IMG/VR virus record: IMGVR_UViG_3300010373_000047
Span: 1-64,000 of that record
Source of the DNA: a virus
Reading direction: 5' to 3' (one strand)
DNA length: 64,000 nt
Positions 39,392 to 47,340 of the stretch are shown here, piece after piece. How positions within the stretch are numbered: the first letter of the stretch is position 1; every line of letters starts with the position of its first letter. Position numbers and translations under genes: made by a program. The notes under the pieces are model-generated. The model made no database searches, had not been told where the DNA came from, and saw only the letters and a list, made by a program, of their open reading frames with translations.

Positions 39392-40155
39392 CGGACGTTA
39401 GTTTTCATCACTTTCTCAACGGCCTCGGCAAGCACCGGATCGAGCTCGCCAGAATCGTAATCGTTAAGGTCGCGATAGACGGGCGCAGGCTGTTTGACGC
39501 GAGCGGCGGGCTTGTTCCATTGCGCATACTTGCGCACCCACGTATGCCAAGCCAAACCCCAATCTTTCATCAGCGATCCTCGCCCCTCGTGGTGTTCTCG
39601 GAACCCATCGAACTGGTCGTCGATTGCAGACTCTGGCATTCCACGGTCGAGCGCGAACTGTCGCAGCTTGTCGTCGAGTTTGAACGAATCCGGCAGCGAG
39701 TGTCGTTGGCGTGGGCGCGTTGCGCGCACCACAGGTTCTATTGACGGATCACATAACGGATCACATAACGGATCTCCGGCACCGTGTGCCGGAGGGAGCG
39801 GCACCGTGTGCCGGAGGTCCTGGCACGTCGTGCCGGAGGGAGCGGCACCGTGTGCCGGAGGGAGCGGCACCGTGTGCCGGAGGGTTAGCATATACACGAG
39901 CTGATACACATCGCTAGAGCGTGCACCGCTTGCGGTAAAGCGGTCTTGTCGTCGAATCAACCCAAGCTCCTCGAGGACGGCGAGCTGCTTCCGCACACCG
40001 CGCTCGGACTGCGACGATATATCGCTGATCGTTTTTTGGCTTGGCCACGCATACCCCTGGTCGTTTGCGTAGTTCGCCAAAGCGATCAAAGTCAGTTTGG
40101 TTTGGGCGCTCAGGCCAGTAAGCTTGAACGCCCCTGAAATCGCTTCGATGCTCAA
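39388..40155 (-). CDS. O-like replication initiator with embedded iterons
   Basis: 255 residues from TTG 40155, overlapping the ParB-MTase stop (TTGA). N-terminal ~85 residues form a winged helix (TLIALANYANDQGYAWPSQK, ISSQSERGVRKQLAVLEELG); a Pro/His-rich linker (LRHTVPLPPAHGA twice) is encoded by five 22-bp DNA repeats; the C-terminal half is helical with Trp-rich WGLAWHTWVRKYAQW. Winged-helix N-terminus, iterons in the middle of the gene and a DnaB gene next door are the lambda O arrangement. Role: binds the origin and loads the helicase. Confidence 0.75.
   Translation of the reverse strand: MSIEAISGAFKLTGLSAQTKLTLIALANYANDQGYAWPSQKTISDISSQSERGVRKQLAVLEELGLIRRQDRFTASGARSSDVYQLVYMLTLRHTVPLPPAHGAAPSGTTCQDLRHTVPLPPAHGAGDPLCDPLCDPSIEPVVRATRPRQRHSLPDSFKLDDKLRQFALDRGMPESAIDDQFDGFREHHEGRGSLMKDWGLAWHTWVRKYAQWNKPAARVKQPAPVYRDLNDYDSGELDPVLAEAVEKVMKTNVR
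39744..39774. repeat. 12-bp tandem repeats beside the iterons
   Basis: ACGGATCACATA repeated 2.6 times directly next to the iterons, inside the O-like gene (encodes D-P-L-C repeats). Less GC-rich than its surroundings; could be the unwinding side of the origin. Confidence 0.6.
39778..39887. repeat. Five 22-bp iterons, probable replication origin
   Basis: GGCACCGTGTGCC begins at 39778, 39800, 39844 and 39866, and a variant GGCACGTCGTGCC at 39822: exactly 22 bp apart, each followed by GGAGG. Each core is an imperfect palindrome. Because 22 is not a multiple of 3, the reading frame rotates through the repeats, so selection is on DNA, not on protein. Place inside the initiator gene is as in lambda. 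Confidence 0.82.
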
Positions 40156-41351
40156 AACGGAATCTCCTCGGTCGGTTCGGTTTTCGGTGCTTCTAAACCC
40201 CACGCAACCCACCCCGCCCGCGCCCGTCGAGCAAATAGCTCGATCTTCGGCACGTCCGGATACATACGCTCGAGAATGTCGTATATCTCGTCGGGCTTGC
40301 GCGAATGCTCGCGTCGTGGCGCATTCACCACGGATGATACCCGATTCTCGGGCAGTGGGGTAATAGGAGCGCCTCGCGAACCCACAAGTAAAACCTCGTG
40401 CTGTGCGCGAAAATAGTATCCTGGCCCGATGCTGGGCTTGACCCAAATCGCTTGCGAGCGGTACGAAAATCCCCAACGGTTCAGGATGCCAATCGCCTCC
40501 TCGACCTTCGCGGGCGGGCACCACAGGAACAGCATCGCGTCCTCGGTTAGAACGTTCTTGACTGGCAGCGCCCCGATGGCGTCGAGGGTCATCGTCGGAT
40601 ACTGATTTTCGACGTCTCGCGAATCCGATACAGGATGTTCGTATTGCCACGGCGGATCGGCGAGCACAAGCGCGAATTTCGCGCCCTGAAACTCCATCGT
40701 CGGGGTGCCTTCGTCAATCAGCTTGCCGATGCGCTTACGGAACCGCGCTGCATCAGCCGCCCGACGAATTTCCTTGGTGTTGCCTGCCGCCACCGTCGCC
40801 TGTTCGGGTTGCGGCAAATCAAGCAGGTGGTAGGCTTGCCCGACCTTGCACTTACCAGATTCGATTGCCGCCACCAGCGCCGGATCGCCATCGCGGAGAA
40901 CAGCCGCCGCCTGGTCGACTGTTGCGCGACCGACGGCGAAATCGTCGGCTGCTTGTTTACTGAGTCGCCCAACGACTTTTTTCGGTAACGCCTCGCCGTT
41001 CGGCCCCGCGATCTCCTGGGCATAAAACGGCTTGGCTCGCGCCGCCGCGAGCGCTCGTTGCGATTCGTTCAGGTGGCGTCGGTAGAAGTTGACGCTCAGC
41101 ACGAAATCTACAAGCGATCCGTTGCCGTCCCAAAACCGAACCGGCACGGGTTCGATGCCGAGCTCTTGCGCCGCGCGATAGCGGTGTCGGCCGTCGATGA
41201 TTTGGTCGTTGTATAGCCAAATCGGCTCGCGGATTCCATGATCTTTGATGTCGCGCTTAAGCTCTTGGAAGTCCGCCTCCGGCATCACAGGAAGGATGCC
41301 GGTAACTGGGTGGCACTCGAAAGGCACCTGTCGTGGTTCGATTGTGATCAT
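40152..41351 (-). CDS. ParB-like domain fused to MT-A70 adenine methyltransferase
   Basis: 399 residues. N-terminal ParB/Srx-type part (LKRDIKDHGIREPIWLYNDQ, IDGRHRYRAAQELG, LNESQRALAAA; about 25-160). The C-terminal half is an MT-A70 (Ime4/M.MunI-like) methyltransferase with catalytic DPPW in ALVLADPPWQYEH (~233) and FARRARAGWVAWG near the end. Role: N6-adenine methylation of phage DNA; the ParB part may guide binding. First gene of the leftward replication operon; its start codon abuts a palindrome over the promoter. Confidence 0.82.
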   Translation of the reverse strand: MITIEPRQVPFECHPVTGILPVMPEADFQELKRDIKDHGIREPIWLYNDQIIDGRHRYRAAQELGIEPVPVRFWDGNGSLVDFVLSVNFYRRHLNESQRALAAARAKPFYAQEIAGPNGEALPKKVVGRLSKQAADDFAVGRATVDQAAAVLRDGDPALVAAIESGKCKVGQAYHLLDLPQPEQATVAAGNTKEIRRAADAARFRKRIGKLIDEGTPTMEFQGAKFALVLADPPWQYEHPVSDSRDVENQYPTMTLDAIGALPVKNVLTEDAMLFLWCPPAKVEEAIGILNRWGFSYRSQAIWVKPSIGPGYYFRAQHEVLLVGSRGAPITPLPENRVSSVVNAPRREHSRKPDEIYDILERMYPDVPKIELFARRARAGWVAWGLEAPKTEPTEEIPF

Positions 41352-41397
41352 AGGTGTCTATTATTAGACACCTCCTCGAAAACGTCAAAATTTGACT
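41352..41397. promoter_or_regulatory. Divergent control region with 9-bp palindrome
   Basis: Back-to-back -35 boxes: TTGACG on minus (41388-41383) and TTGACT on plus (41392-41397). The minus -10 is AATAAT/TAATAG within 41365-41358, inside the perfect palindrome AGGTGTCTA/TAGACACCT (41352-41373). The palindrome covers the -10 box, predicted start site and lies against ATG 41351. The plus -10 (AATCCT, near 41416) is weak. This is the main switch between leftward replication and rightward recombination genes. Confidence 0.65.
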
Positions 41398-41436
41398 TTG
41401 TGGATCGGACTACGCAATCCTATTCGAGGTGACGCG

Positions 41437-41685
41437 ATGGCAAAAAATACGACGAACCACAAAGAGTGCATTGTCGATGGTTGCCATCGTTCGCGCCGCG
41501 CGTTGGTTCCGAGCCGTGGTTACGTTATCAGCAAACACCACGATTTGTGCCGCCAGCATTTCCAAAGCGCCCTGTTATCAATTCGGGCGAATTTGATGCG
41601 TGGACAAGCTACCGAAAGACGCTCTGTCGATCTGGGACCAGCTATGCGCCCGTGGGTATTGGGTAGTCACGGGCGATATTTTTGA
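41437..41685 (+). CDS. 82-aa Cys/His-rich protein
   Basis: ATG 41437 with GAGGT upstream. Conserved-looking first half: CIVDGCHRSRRALVP, then HHDLCRQHF, a likely zinc site. The C-terminal ~30 residues overlap the region upstream of ERF in another frame and look less convincing, so the true end may be affected by a sequence error. Confidence 0.52.
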   Translation: MAKNTTNHKECIVDGCHRSRRALVPSRGYVISKHHDLCRQHFQSALLSIRANLMRGQATERRSVDLGPAMRPWVLGSHGRYF

Positions 41686-41719
41686 CAATTCACGAGACGA
41701 GGCGCATTTTAGGTCAATC

Positions 41720-42442
41720 ATGGCAGACAAACAGCCTTTCGAGACAGCGCGGACGGTGCCGTTCGGTGTACGGCTGGCGATGGTGCGCCAGCAGCTCAGT
41801 TACATCGAAAAAGACGGCTTTAACGAGTTTCACAAATACAAGTACGTCAAAGCCGAGGACGTCCAGGCACAAGTGGGCAAGGCGCTCGCCGAAAACTTTA
41901 TTTTGGTTCGCACGCGCAACGCTTTGCACGAGTTTAAAGCCATCTCGGACAAAGAGATGGAATGCACGCTCAGAATCGAATACGGGCTCGCGGACGCGTT
42001 CGAGCCAGAAAACGACGCGAAGGTGTTGTGGTTTCCCGTCTGCGGCATCGGGCGCGACAAGGGCGACAAGAGCGCATACAAGGCGAGCACCGGAGCGCGC
42101 AAGTATTTCTTGATCGACGCGTTATTGCTGCCGATTGGCGACGACCCCGAGGATTCCGCGAAAGACGACGAGGAACGTGCCAAGGGTAGCGTCGCGACGA
42201 AACCTCAATCTGGTGCGCCCGCCTCGCCTGATACAGCTCAGCCGTCCGGCACAAAATTAACGGGTGACCAGGTGGCTGAATTGATGCAGCTTGTCGAGGC
42301 CACCAACAGCGATCTCGGGCGCGTTCTTAATCATTTCAAAGTGACGATAATCGCCGACGTGCCGTATAAAGAGGCCAAGTCTCTGCTTGAGAGAAAACGC
42401 GACCAGATGCGCGCCGCCGAAACCGGAACGCCACAGCCGTGA
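41720..42442 (+). CDS. erf: ERF-family single-strand annealing protein
   Basis: 240 residues from ATG 41720; an in-frame GTG at 41600 would add 40 residues. YIEKDGFNEFHKYKYVKAED and DKSAYKASTGARKYFLIDAL are the ERF hallmarks (annealing core about 1-150); the tail has an acidic linker and a small helical domain. Role: anneals complementary DNA in phage recombination, with the exonuclease two genes downstream. Confidence 0.82.
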   Translation: MADKQPFETARTVPFGVRLAMVRQQLSYIEKDGFNEFHKYKYVKAEDVQAQVGKALAENFILVRTRNALHEFKAISDKEMECTLRIEYGLADAFEPENDAKVLWFPVCGIGRDKGDKSAYKASTGARKYFLIDALLLPIGDDPEDSAKDDEERAKGSVATKPQSGAPASPDTAQPSGTKLTGDQVAELMQLVEATNSDLGRVLNHFKVTIIADVPYKEAKSLLERKRDQMRAAETGTPQP

Positions 42443-42717
42443 AATATCGCATCGCAAAAATAGTCTGGGTCGATTCGTTCGACCCTCATGGCGGATCGTG
42501 GGGAGATTTATCGCGACTACAGCCGCAAGACTATGATGCTCGGTGTATTAGCGTGGGGTACGTGATGGATAGCCCCGACCCTGCATTGCTGGTGATCGCC
42601 CCGCATATTTCCATCGAAGCCGATCAGCGAATCGGTCAGACGAATGGCGTGTTGTGTATCCCGCGATCCGCGATCGTCGCAGACGAGACGATTTTTGAAA
42701 CAGACAACTTGATATGA
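42439..42717 (+). CDS. 92-aa hypothetical protein
   Basis: GTG 42439 overlaps the ERF stop (GTGA). Alpha/beta, with IVWVDSFDPHGGSWGDLS and ISVGYVMDSPDPALLVIAP; resembles small phage proteins found next to recombination genes. Function unknown. Confidence 0.6.
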   Translation: MKYRIAKIVWVDSFDPHGGSWGDLSRLQPQDYDARCISVGYVMDSPDPALLVIAPHISIEADQRIGQTNGVLCIPRSAIVADETIFETDNLI

Positions 42718-43676
42718 ACGATCCAGTAATCATCAACGATTCGGCAAAAGAAATCCTCCTCGAGCAGAACTCTCCCGACTGGGACGCATGGCGCAAGAAA
42801 GGAATCGGAGCGTCAGAGGTGCCGACTATCATGGGCGAGAACCCCTACGGAAATGCCTTGACGCTGTTTCGCGTCAAGCTCGGGCTCGAGCCACCTTTCC
42901 AGGGTAACGCCGCTACGCGAAGAGGACACGCGCTTGAGCCGCTCGCGCGCCGCGCCTATTTCGAGCAAACGGGCGAATCGGTTGTGCCTCATATCTACCA
43001 ATCGCTCAGGGTGGCGCACCTGCGGGCGTCGGTTGACGGCATCAATTTCGATTGCGATCTCGTAGTCGAAATCAAATGCCCATCCGTTCCTAAGATTTTC
43101 AATATGGCGCGCGAGGGGATTGTGCCGTCGTATTATTACGGGCAGGTGCAAGCACAACTATTCGTCACTGGTGCTAGGCGTGCCCATTTTTGGGTGTGGT
43201 ACGACGGCGTTGGGGCGTTAGTCGAGGTTGCGCCCGACGCTGAATACATATCACGCATGATTGATGCTGCGGATCGCTTTTGGAATGCGGTTAGCGCGGG
43301 AGCATGGCCCTGGGTTGGTCATAACGTTCCGGCTGTTGCCGCGCCAATCGCCGACGGCGGTGCGCAAGCCGACGCGACCACCAAAACAAAATCCTATGAC
43401 GGTGACGATTTGTGGAAGGTCGCTGCTGCTGGTTATCGTTTCTGGAAAGGCCAGGTGGACGCGGCGCAGAAGGAGCTCGAGGAAAACGAAGCGGTTTTGC
43501 GCAAGATGGCGGACGGCTTCGACCACGCTACGGGCGCAGGCGTCAGCGTGACAAAGACCAACAGAAAGGGTCAAATTGACTTCAAGTCAATTCCCGCCGT
43601 AATCTGTATGTCCGAGGCCGACCTCGAAAAGTATCGCAAGAAGCCCAGCACGGTTACGACGATTACGGTGGAGTAA
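42714..43676 (+). CDS. YqaJ / lambda-exonuclease-type nuclease
   Basis: 320 residues. IGASEVPTIMGENPYGN, RRGHALEPLARR, RASVDGIN, VVEIKCPS and YYGQVQAQLFVTG give the E, D, E-x-K and Q of the YqaJ fold in order. The C-terminal ~90 residues are helical. Role: processive 5'-3' exonuclease making single strands for the ERF protein. Confidence 0.87.
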   Translation: MNDPVIINDSAKEILLEQNSPDWDAWRKKGIGASEVPTIMGENPYGNALTLFRVKLGLEPPFQGNAATRRGHALEPLARRAYFEQTGESVVPHIYQSLRVAHLRASVDGINFDCDLVVEIKCPSVPKIFNMAREGIVPSYYYGQVQAQLFVTGARRAHFWVWYDGVGALVEVAPDAEYISRMIDAADRFWNAVSAGAWPWVGHNVPAVAAPIADGGAQADATTKTKSYDGDDLWKVAAAGYRFWKGQVDAAQKELEENEAVLRKMADGFDHATGAGVSVTKTNRKGQIDFKSIPAVICMSEADLEKYRKKPSTVTTITVE

Positions 43677-43678
43677 AA

Positions 43679-43969
43679 ATGGAACTGACGCCACAAGACA
43701 CAACGCGGCTGTATCGCGAGATTTGGGTGGCGCTTTTGCCGCACGACAAACCGGTGCCGGAATCGTTCTCTGTCGAGTTTCTCAAGGCGTCGATTGATAT
43801 CGTCAAAGATCGCGCACACGCCAGCGTCGCGTTGTTTGGCGCGAACGGAACGTGGGCGTGCGAGATACGTTCAGATCGGGTTACAAGCGAACGCCTGCTC
43901 GGTGCTGATTTTGATGAGGTGAGGTTGCGGGCGCTCGCTGCATTTATTCGACTAGGAGGACTACGTTAA
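43679..43969 (+). CDS. 96-aa hypothetical protein
   Basis: ATG 43679 with GGAG upstream. Helical ends around a central strand pair (ASVALFGANGTWACEIRSD). Stands between exonuclease and SSB. Function unknown. Confidence 0.58.
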   Translation: MELTPQDTTRLYREIWVALLPHDKPVPESFSVEFLKASIDIVKDRAHASVALFGANGTWACEIRSDRVTSERLLGADFDEVRLRALAAFIRLGGLR

Positions 43970-44358
43970 TGCCGTCATACCAGAAAATGATCGTTGTCGG
44001 CCACCTGGGGCGCGACCCCGAGGTGCGCTATATTCAATCCGGCACCGCCGTTTGCAATTTCTCGGTTGCTGTCACCGACAAGTACAAAGACAAAGAAACC
44101 ACCACGTGGTTCGCTGTTACGGTCTGGGGTAAACTTGCCGAAAGCTGCGGAGAGTATCTCAAAAAGGGTCGGCTTGTTCTAATCGAAGGCAAGGTCGATC
44201 TCGAAACCTACGACGCCAAAGACGGCACCAAACGCTCCCAGTTACGCCTAACAGCTAGCAACGTGCGTTTCATGGGTGGCGGATCGTCGTCTGGTGATGG
44301 CGGACGCGAGAACGCCCGCCACGAGCGTGCCGTCGCCGACGAAGAGATCCCGTTCTAG
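43969..44358 (+). CDS. ssb: Single-stranded DNA-binding protein
   Basis: 129 residues: QKMIVVGHLGRDPEVRYIQ, VCNFSVAVTDKYKDKETTTW, VTVWGKLAESCGEYLKKGR, LVLIEGKVD form the OB fold; the acidic tip DEEIPF at the end matches the partner-binding tail of bacterial SSBs. ATG overlaps the previous stop (TAATG). Confidence 0.92.
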   Translation: MPSYQKMIVVGHLGRDPEVRYIQSGTAVCNFSVAVTDKYKDKETTTWFAVTVWGKLAESCGEYLKKGRLVLIEGKVDLETYDAKDGTKRSQLRLTASNVRFMGGGSSSGDGGRENARHERAVADEEIPF

Positions 44359-44395
44359 CAATGCGTATTATCGACTAGCCGATAGCAGCGATACG

Positions 44396-44590
44396 ATGGC
44401 CAGAGCCAAACGATGCCAAATCTGTGTTGCGCCCGAGCGCGACGTAATCGACCGCAAGATACTGAGCGGTGATTACAGCCCGACCGGCACCGTGCTTTGG
44501 CTACACGAAAAGCGAGGTTATCCAATAACGATCTATGAAGCGCTCCGCAGCCACAGACAACATTTCCACCACCTCCGCACTAGAAGCTGA
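44396..44590 (+). CDS. 64-aa basic protein
   Basis: Start at ATG 44396; longer frame overlaps ssb. CQICVAPERDVIDRKILSGD and a basic C-terminus suggest a small DNA-binding helix-turn-helix. Overlaps the phosphoesterase gene by 56 nt. Confidence 0.52.
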   Translation: MARAKRCQICVAPERDVIDRKILSGDYSPTGTVLWLHEKRGYPITIYEALRSHRQHFHHLRTRS

Positions 44591-45737
44591 CCTCGACCAG
44601 TTTCTCGGCGAACGCAAAGCCGCAGAGCATCCCGACGAGGAAAAACGCGAGCTGCGGCAGGCGAACTATCGCCTTGCGCGTCAGCTCCAGCGTTTGCGCG
44701 AAGATCGCGACGAGGTGGTGCGAGCGGTCATCGAATCGGTAAAGACCGCCGCGATGGCGCTCGAGATTCCGTCCGTGCCGAGCCCCGCAATCGCGAAAAG
44801 TCGAGGAAACCATCGCGAGGAACAGGCAATCATCTGTGTAGGCGATCTCCAGCTCGCCAAGGTCACCCCGACCTACAACACGTCAGTGTGCGAGCGACGG
44901 ATGCAGACTTACGCCGAGGCGATTCGGTCGATTATATCGATCCAGAGAGCCGACCATCCGGTTAAGGTCGCTCGCGTTTACATGCTGGGCGATATCATCG
45001 AAGGCGAGCTGATTTTTCCGCACCAGCCATACCAAATCGACGCGTCGCTGTTCACCCAGCTTATGGTTGACGGTCCGCGCATTTTGATCAATTTCCTGCG
45101 CACGCTGTTGACGTTCGTCGACCGCGTTCATTGCGTTTGCATTCCTGGGAATCACGGCAACATCGGCGGACGCGGCTGGAAGGCGTACTCGCCAGCGACG
45201 AATGCCGACCGGATTTTGTACGCCCACATCCAGGCTGCGCTCGCGAACGAGCCGCGCATTTCGTGGGCGATTCCGTACCAAGAGCACGAAGCCGCTTGGT
45301 ATGCGGTTGACTATCCGTGGGCACCGGATACTCGTGGAGGCAACCTGCTTTTTCACGGCCACCAGATTCCAAACGCCTCGAGCGCCTCGGTAGCTACCGT
45401 CGCGCGCCGCATCTGGGGGTGGTCGTCAGGCGGGGTGCCGGAACCGTTCGACAACGTGTTTTACGGACATTGGCACACGCCAAAATACAGCCAAGCAAAT
45501 CGTATCAAGATTATTTGTAACGGCTCGACAGAATCCACCAACACATACGCCCAAGAGCGGCTGAGCGCCATCGGCCAGCCGGTCCAGTTCCTTGGGTTTA
45601 CTCACCCGCGTCGAGGCATCACTGCGCATTATTGGTGCGAGCTGGAGCGCGAGCCGGTAGTCTCGCCACAAGCGTACAACCTGCCCGCACCGCAACCGCT
45701 GCCGCCCGTTCGCAAAGCTAGGACAAAGCGTGGTTGA
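44535..45737 (+). CDS. Calcineurin-like metallophosphoesterase
   Basis: 400 residues. After a coiled-coil N-terminus (~20-75), the phosphoesterase motifs appear in order: CVGDLQLAK, MLGDIIEGE, CIPGNHGN, LLFHGHQI and VFYGHWHTP. Similar in scale to phage SbcD/Mre11-like relatives, but no SbcC partner is present. Role: metal-dependent nuclease or phosphatase in DNA metabolism; exact substrate unknown. Confidence 0.78.
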   Translation: MKRSAATDNISTTSALEADLDQFLGERKAAEHPDEEKRELRQANYRLARQLQRLREDRDEVVRAVIESVKTAAMALEIPSVPSPAIAKSRGNHREEQAIICVGDLQLAKVTPTYNTSVCERRMQTYAEAIRSIISIQRADHPVKVARVYMLGDIIEGELIFPHQPYQIDASLFTQLMVDGPRILINFLRTLLTFVDRVHCVCIPGNHGNIGGRGWKAYSPATNADRILYAHIQAALANEPRISWAIPYQEHEAAWYAVDYPWAPDTRGGNLLFHGHQIPNASSASVATVARRIWGWSSGGVPEPFDNVFYGHWHTPKYSQANRIKIICNGSTESTNTYAQERLSAIGQPVQFLGFTHPRRGITAHYWCELEREPVVSPQAYNLPAPQPLPPVRKARTKRG

Positions 45738-45861
45738 TGAAAAGCAAATCATAACGGTCGCCGGACGTCGCTGTTGTAAATACTGCGGGCGCGAGGTGTC
45801 GCCAGCGGCCATTCTACACAACTGCGAACCAGGCACCATCAAAGAGGACAAGTCAGAATGA
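45730..45861 (+). CDS. 43-aa zinc mini-protein
   Basis: GTG 45730 overlaps the end of the phosphoesterase gene, and its stop overlaps the next ATG (ATGA). GRRCCKYCGREV and LHNC form a C-x2-C...H-x-C site. Missed by size filters, but the coupling is strong. Confidence 0.55.
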   Translation: MVDEKQIITVAGRRCCKYCGREVSPAAILHNCEPGTIKEDKSE

Positions 45862-46604
45862 ATAGTATGTATATAGGCGGTCCGAACAGTGTATATATAG
45901 CTGGTCCGATGACAGGCTACCCCGAGTTTAATTTTCCGGCGTTCGACCGCGCCGCAGCACTTGGACGTTCTATAGGCTGGGAAGTGGTCTCGCCAGCCGA
46001 ACAAGACCGTGTTGAAAACGGTTTCGACCCCACAGGGCTATCTGGTGATCCGAAAGAGCTCGACGGCAAATGGGACATAATGAAAGCCGCCGCTTGGGAT
46101 ATCAAGATGGTCATGGAATGCGCCGCTATCGCCATGCTGCCTGGGTGGGAGAAGAGCAAGGGCGCGACGGCCGAACATGGGGTGGCGAAGTGGCTCGGCA
46201 AAAAAATCCTCGACGCCACCACATTCCTGCCGCTAGACGAAGCGCCGACCGCCCTGGGCGAAGCGTCGGCTATGCGTAATTTCGGAACCGGTGCGACGCG
46301 CAACAACGACGCGACGCTACCCGATTACGAGGGGTTCGTATCGCCGCTCGCTCTGCGTGCGTTTGGCGAATATATGCACAAGCACCGCTTCCAGGCTGAT
46401 GGAACCGTGCGCGCCAGCGACAACTGGCAGAAAGGCATCCCGCTCGAATCTTACATCAAGTCGGGCTTTCGACATTTCATGGACTGGTGGCTGTTTCATC
46501 GAGGCCAGACCGGTCGCGAAACCTTGGTCGATGCTCTATGTGCGTTGATGTTTAACGTGCAGGGGTACCTACACGAAATCCTTAAAAAGGAGCAAGAATC
46601 GTGA
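45858..46604 (+). CDS. DUF4406 - DUF5664 fusion (nucleotide metabolism)
   Basis: 248 residues. N-terminal part: SVYIAGPMTGYPEFNFPAFD and MLPGWEKSKGATAEHGVAK, the deoxyribosyltransferase-like DUF4406 fold (about 10-120). C-terminal part (about 150-245): FRHFMDWWLFHRGQ and ETLVDALCALMFNVQGYLHE, as in the dATP/dGTP diphosphohydrolase-type DUF5664. Probably trims the nucleotide pool; together with the MazG-like enzyme at 22 kb it points to active dNTP control. Confidence 0.68.
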   Translation: MNSMYIGGPNSVYIAGPMTGYPEFNFPAFDRAAALGRSIGWEVVSPAEQDRVENGFDPTGLSGDPKELDGKWDIMKAAAWDIKMVMECAAIAMLPGWEKSKGATAEHGVAKWLGKKILDATTFLPLDEAPTALGEASAMRNFGTGATRNNDATLPDYEGFVSPLALRAFGEYMHKHRFQADGTVRASDNWQKGIPLESYIKSGFRHFMDWWLFHRGQTGRETLVDALCALMFNVQGYLHEILKKEQES

Positions 46605-46990
46605 TCGTTGAGTTGGTTCAGCTCGTCGCCAATTACTGGTACATTCCGGTGATTGCGTTCTTGGCGCTCGCGCTGCGTATTTCTCGCCTGCAGGTCGCCG
46701 CAAACGCAGGCAAGGTGGCGACGGCGAACGCAGAAATCCGCCAGCAAAATGCTAATTTTGCGTCGCTACAGGACAAAGCCGACGAGCAATCCAAACAGGT
46801 AGAGGCTTTGAACGTCGAGCTCCAACAGCGATCTAAGATGCTCGCCGATGCGAGCGAAAAGCTGCGCGCCGCTCGGTCGCGAGACCACGGCACAGCCGTC
46901 GCGATGGTTCGCGGAGCGGATCGTAACAAATCATGCACCCAGGCGATGGAGGATGCGGTGTCTTATTACCGCACGCATAACCACCAATGA
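46601..46990 (+). CDS. Inner-membrane spanin (Rz-like)
   Basis: 129 residues: N-terminal membrane helix (YWYIPVIAFLALAL), then a long coiled coil (about 40-95), then a short C-terminus. Immediately followed by a lipoprotein gene. Together they would bridge the periplasm and disrupt the outer membrane at lysis. Confidence 0.7.
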   Translation: MIVELVQLVANYWYIPVIAFLALALRISRLQVAANAGKVATANAEIRQQNANFASLQDKADEQSKQVEALNVELQQRSKMLADASEKLRAARSRDHGTAVAMVRGADRNKSCTQAMEDAVSYYRTHNHQ

Positions 46991-47340
46991 GCTATTTCCC
47001 ACACGATCCAAAACGCGAATTTCGCCTCACGGTGTTGGGTACGATGTTGTTGCTCGCGAGCATGTTCGCGATTGCCGCGCTAGGCGGGTGCGTAGCTCGT
47101 GTCGAGCCCGACACTACATGCCAAAGCGTTGTGGTTAAAGTTCCGGTCGCTACGTGTCCTGTGCCGCCCGTTCTGACGCCTCCACACGAATTTGTTTATG
47201 ATCTTGACGGCAGCGCGTCGCCGGATGAAATCGAAAAAGCACAAGAGGCGACGATTCTCGAGTTAGAATCGTCGCTAGGTGAATGCTCGGGGTACCTCGA
47301 CGCCTATCGCTCTATTCCGTCGCCGGTGCCAACTCCGTAA
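46987..47340 (+). CDS. Outer-membrane lipoprotein spanin (Rz1-like)
   Basis: 117 residues. Signal with lipobox I-A-A-L-G-G-C (Cys near residue 36) and a Pro-rich stretch CPVPPVLTPP typical of Rz1-type proteins. ATG overlaps the Rz-like stop (ATGA). Its 3' end overlaps the convergent endolysin gene by 29 bp. Confidence 0.7.
   Translation: MSYFPHDPKREFRLTVLGTMLLLASMFAIAALGGCVARVEPDTTCQSVVVKVPVATCPVPPVLTPPHEFVYDLDGSASPDEIEKAQEATILELESSLGECSGYLDAYRSIPSPVPTP

Noticed and set aside
39778-39887. Regular short repeats that could be taken for a CRISPR array
   Set aside because: Copies are directly adjacent with a 22-bp period and no unique spacers, and lie within a coding gene; iterons explain them better.
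41466-41685. Alternative frames between the 82-aa gene and ERF
   Set aside because: Three frames are open over this stretch and none is clearly coding throughout; a sequence error is possible, so only the N-terminal zinc-like part and ERF from 41720 are trusted.
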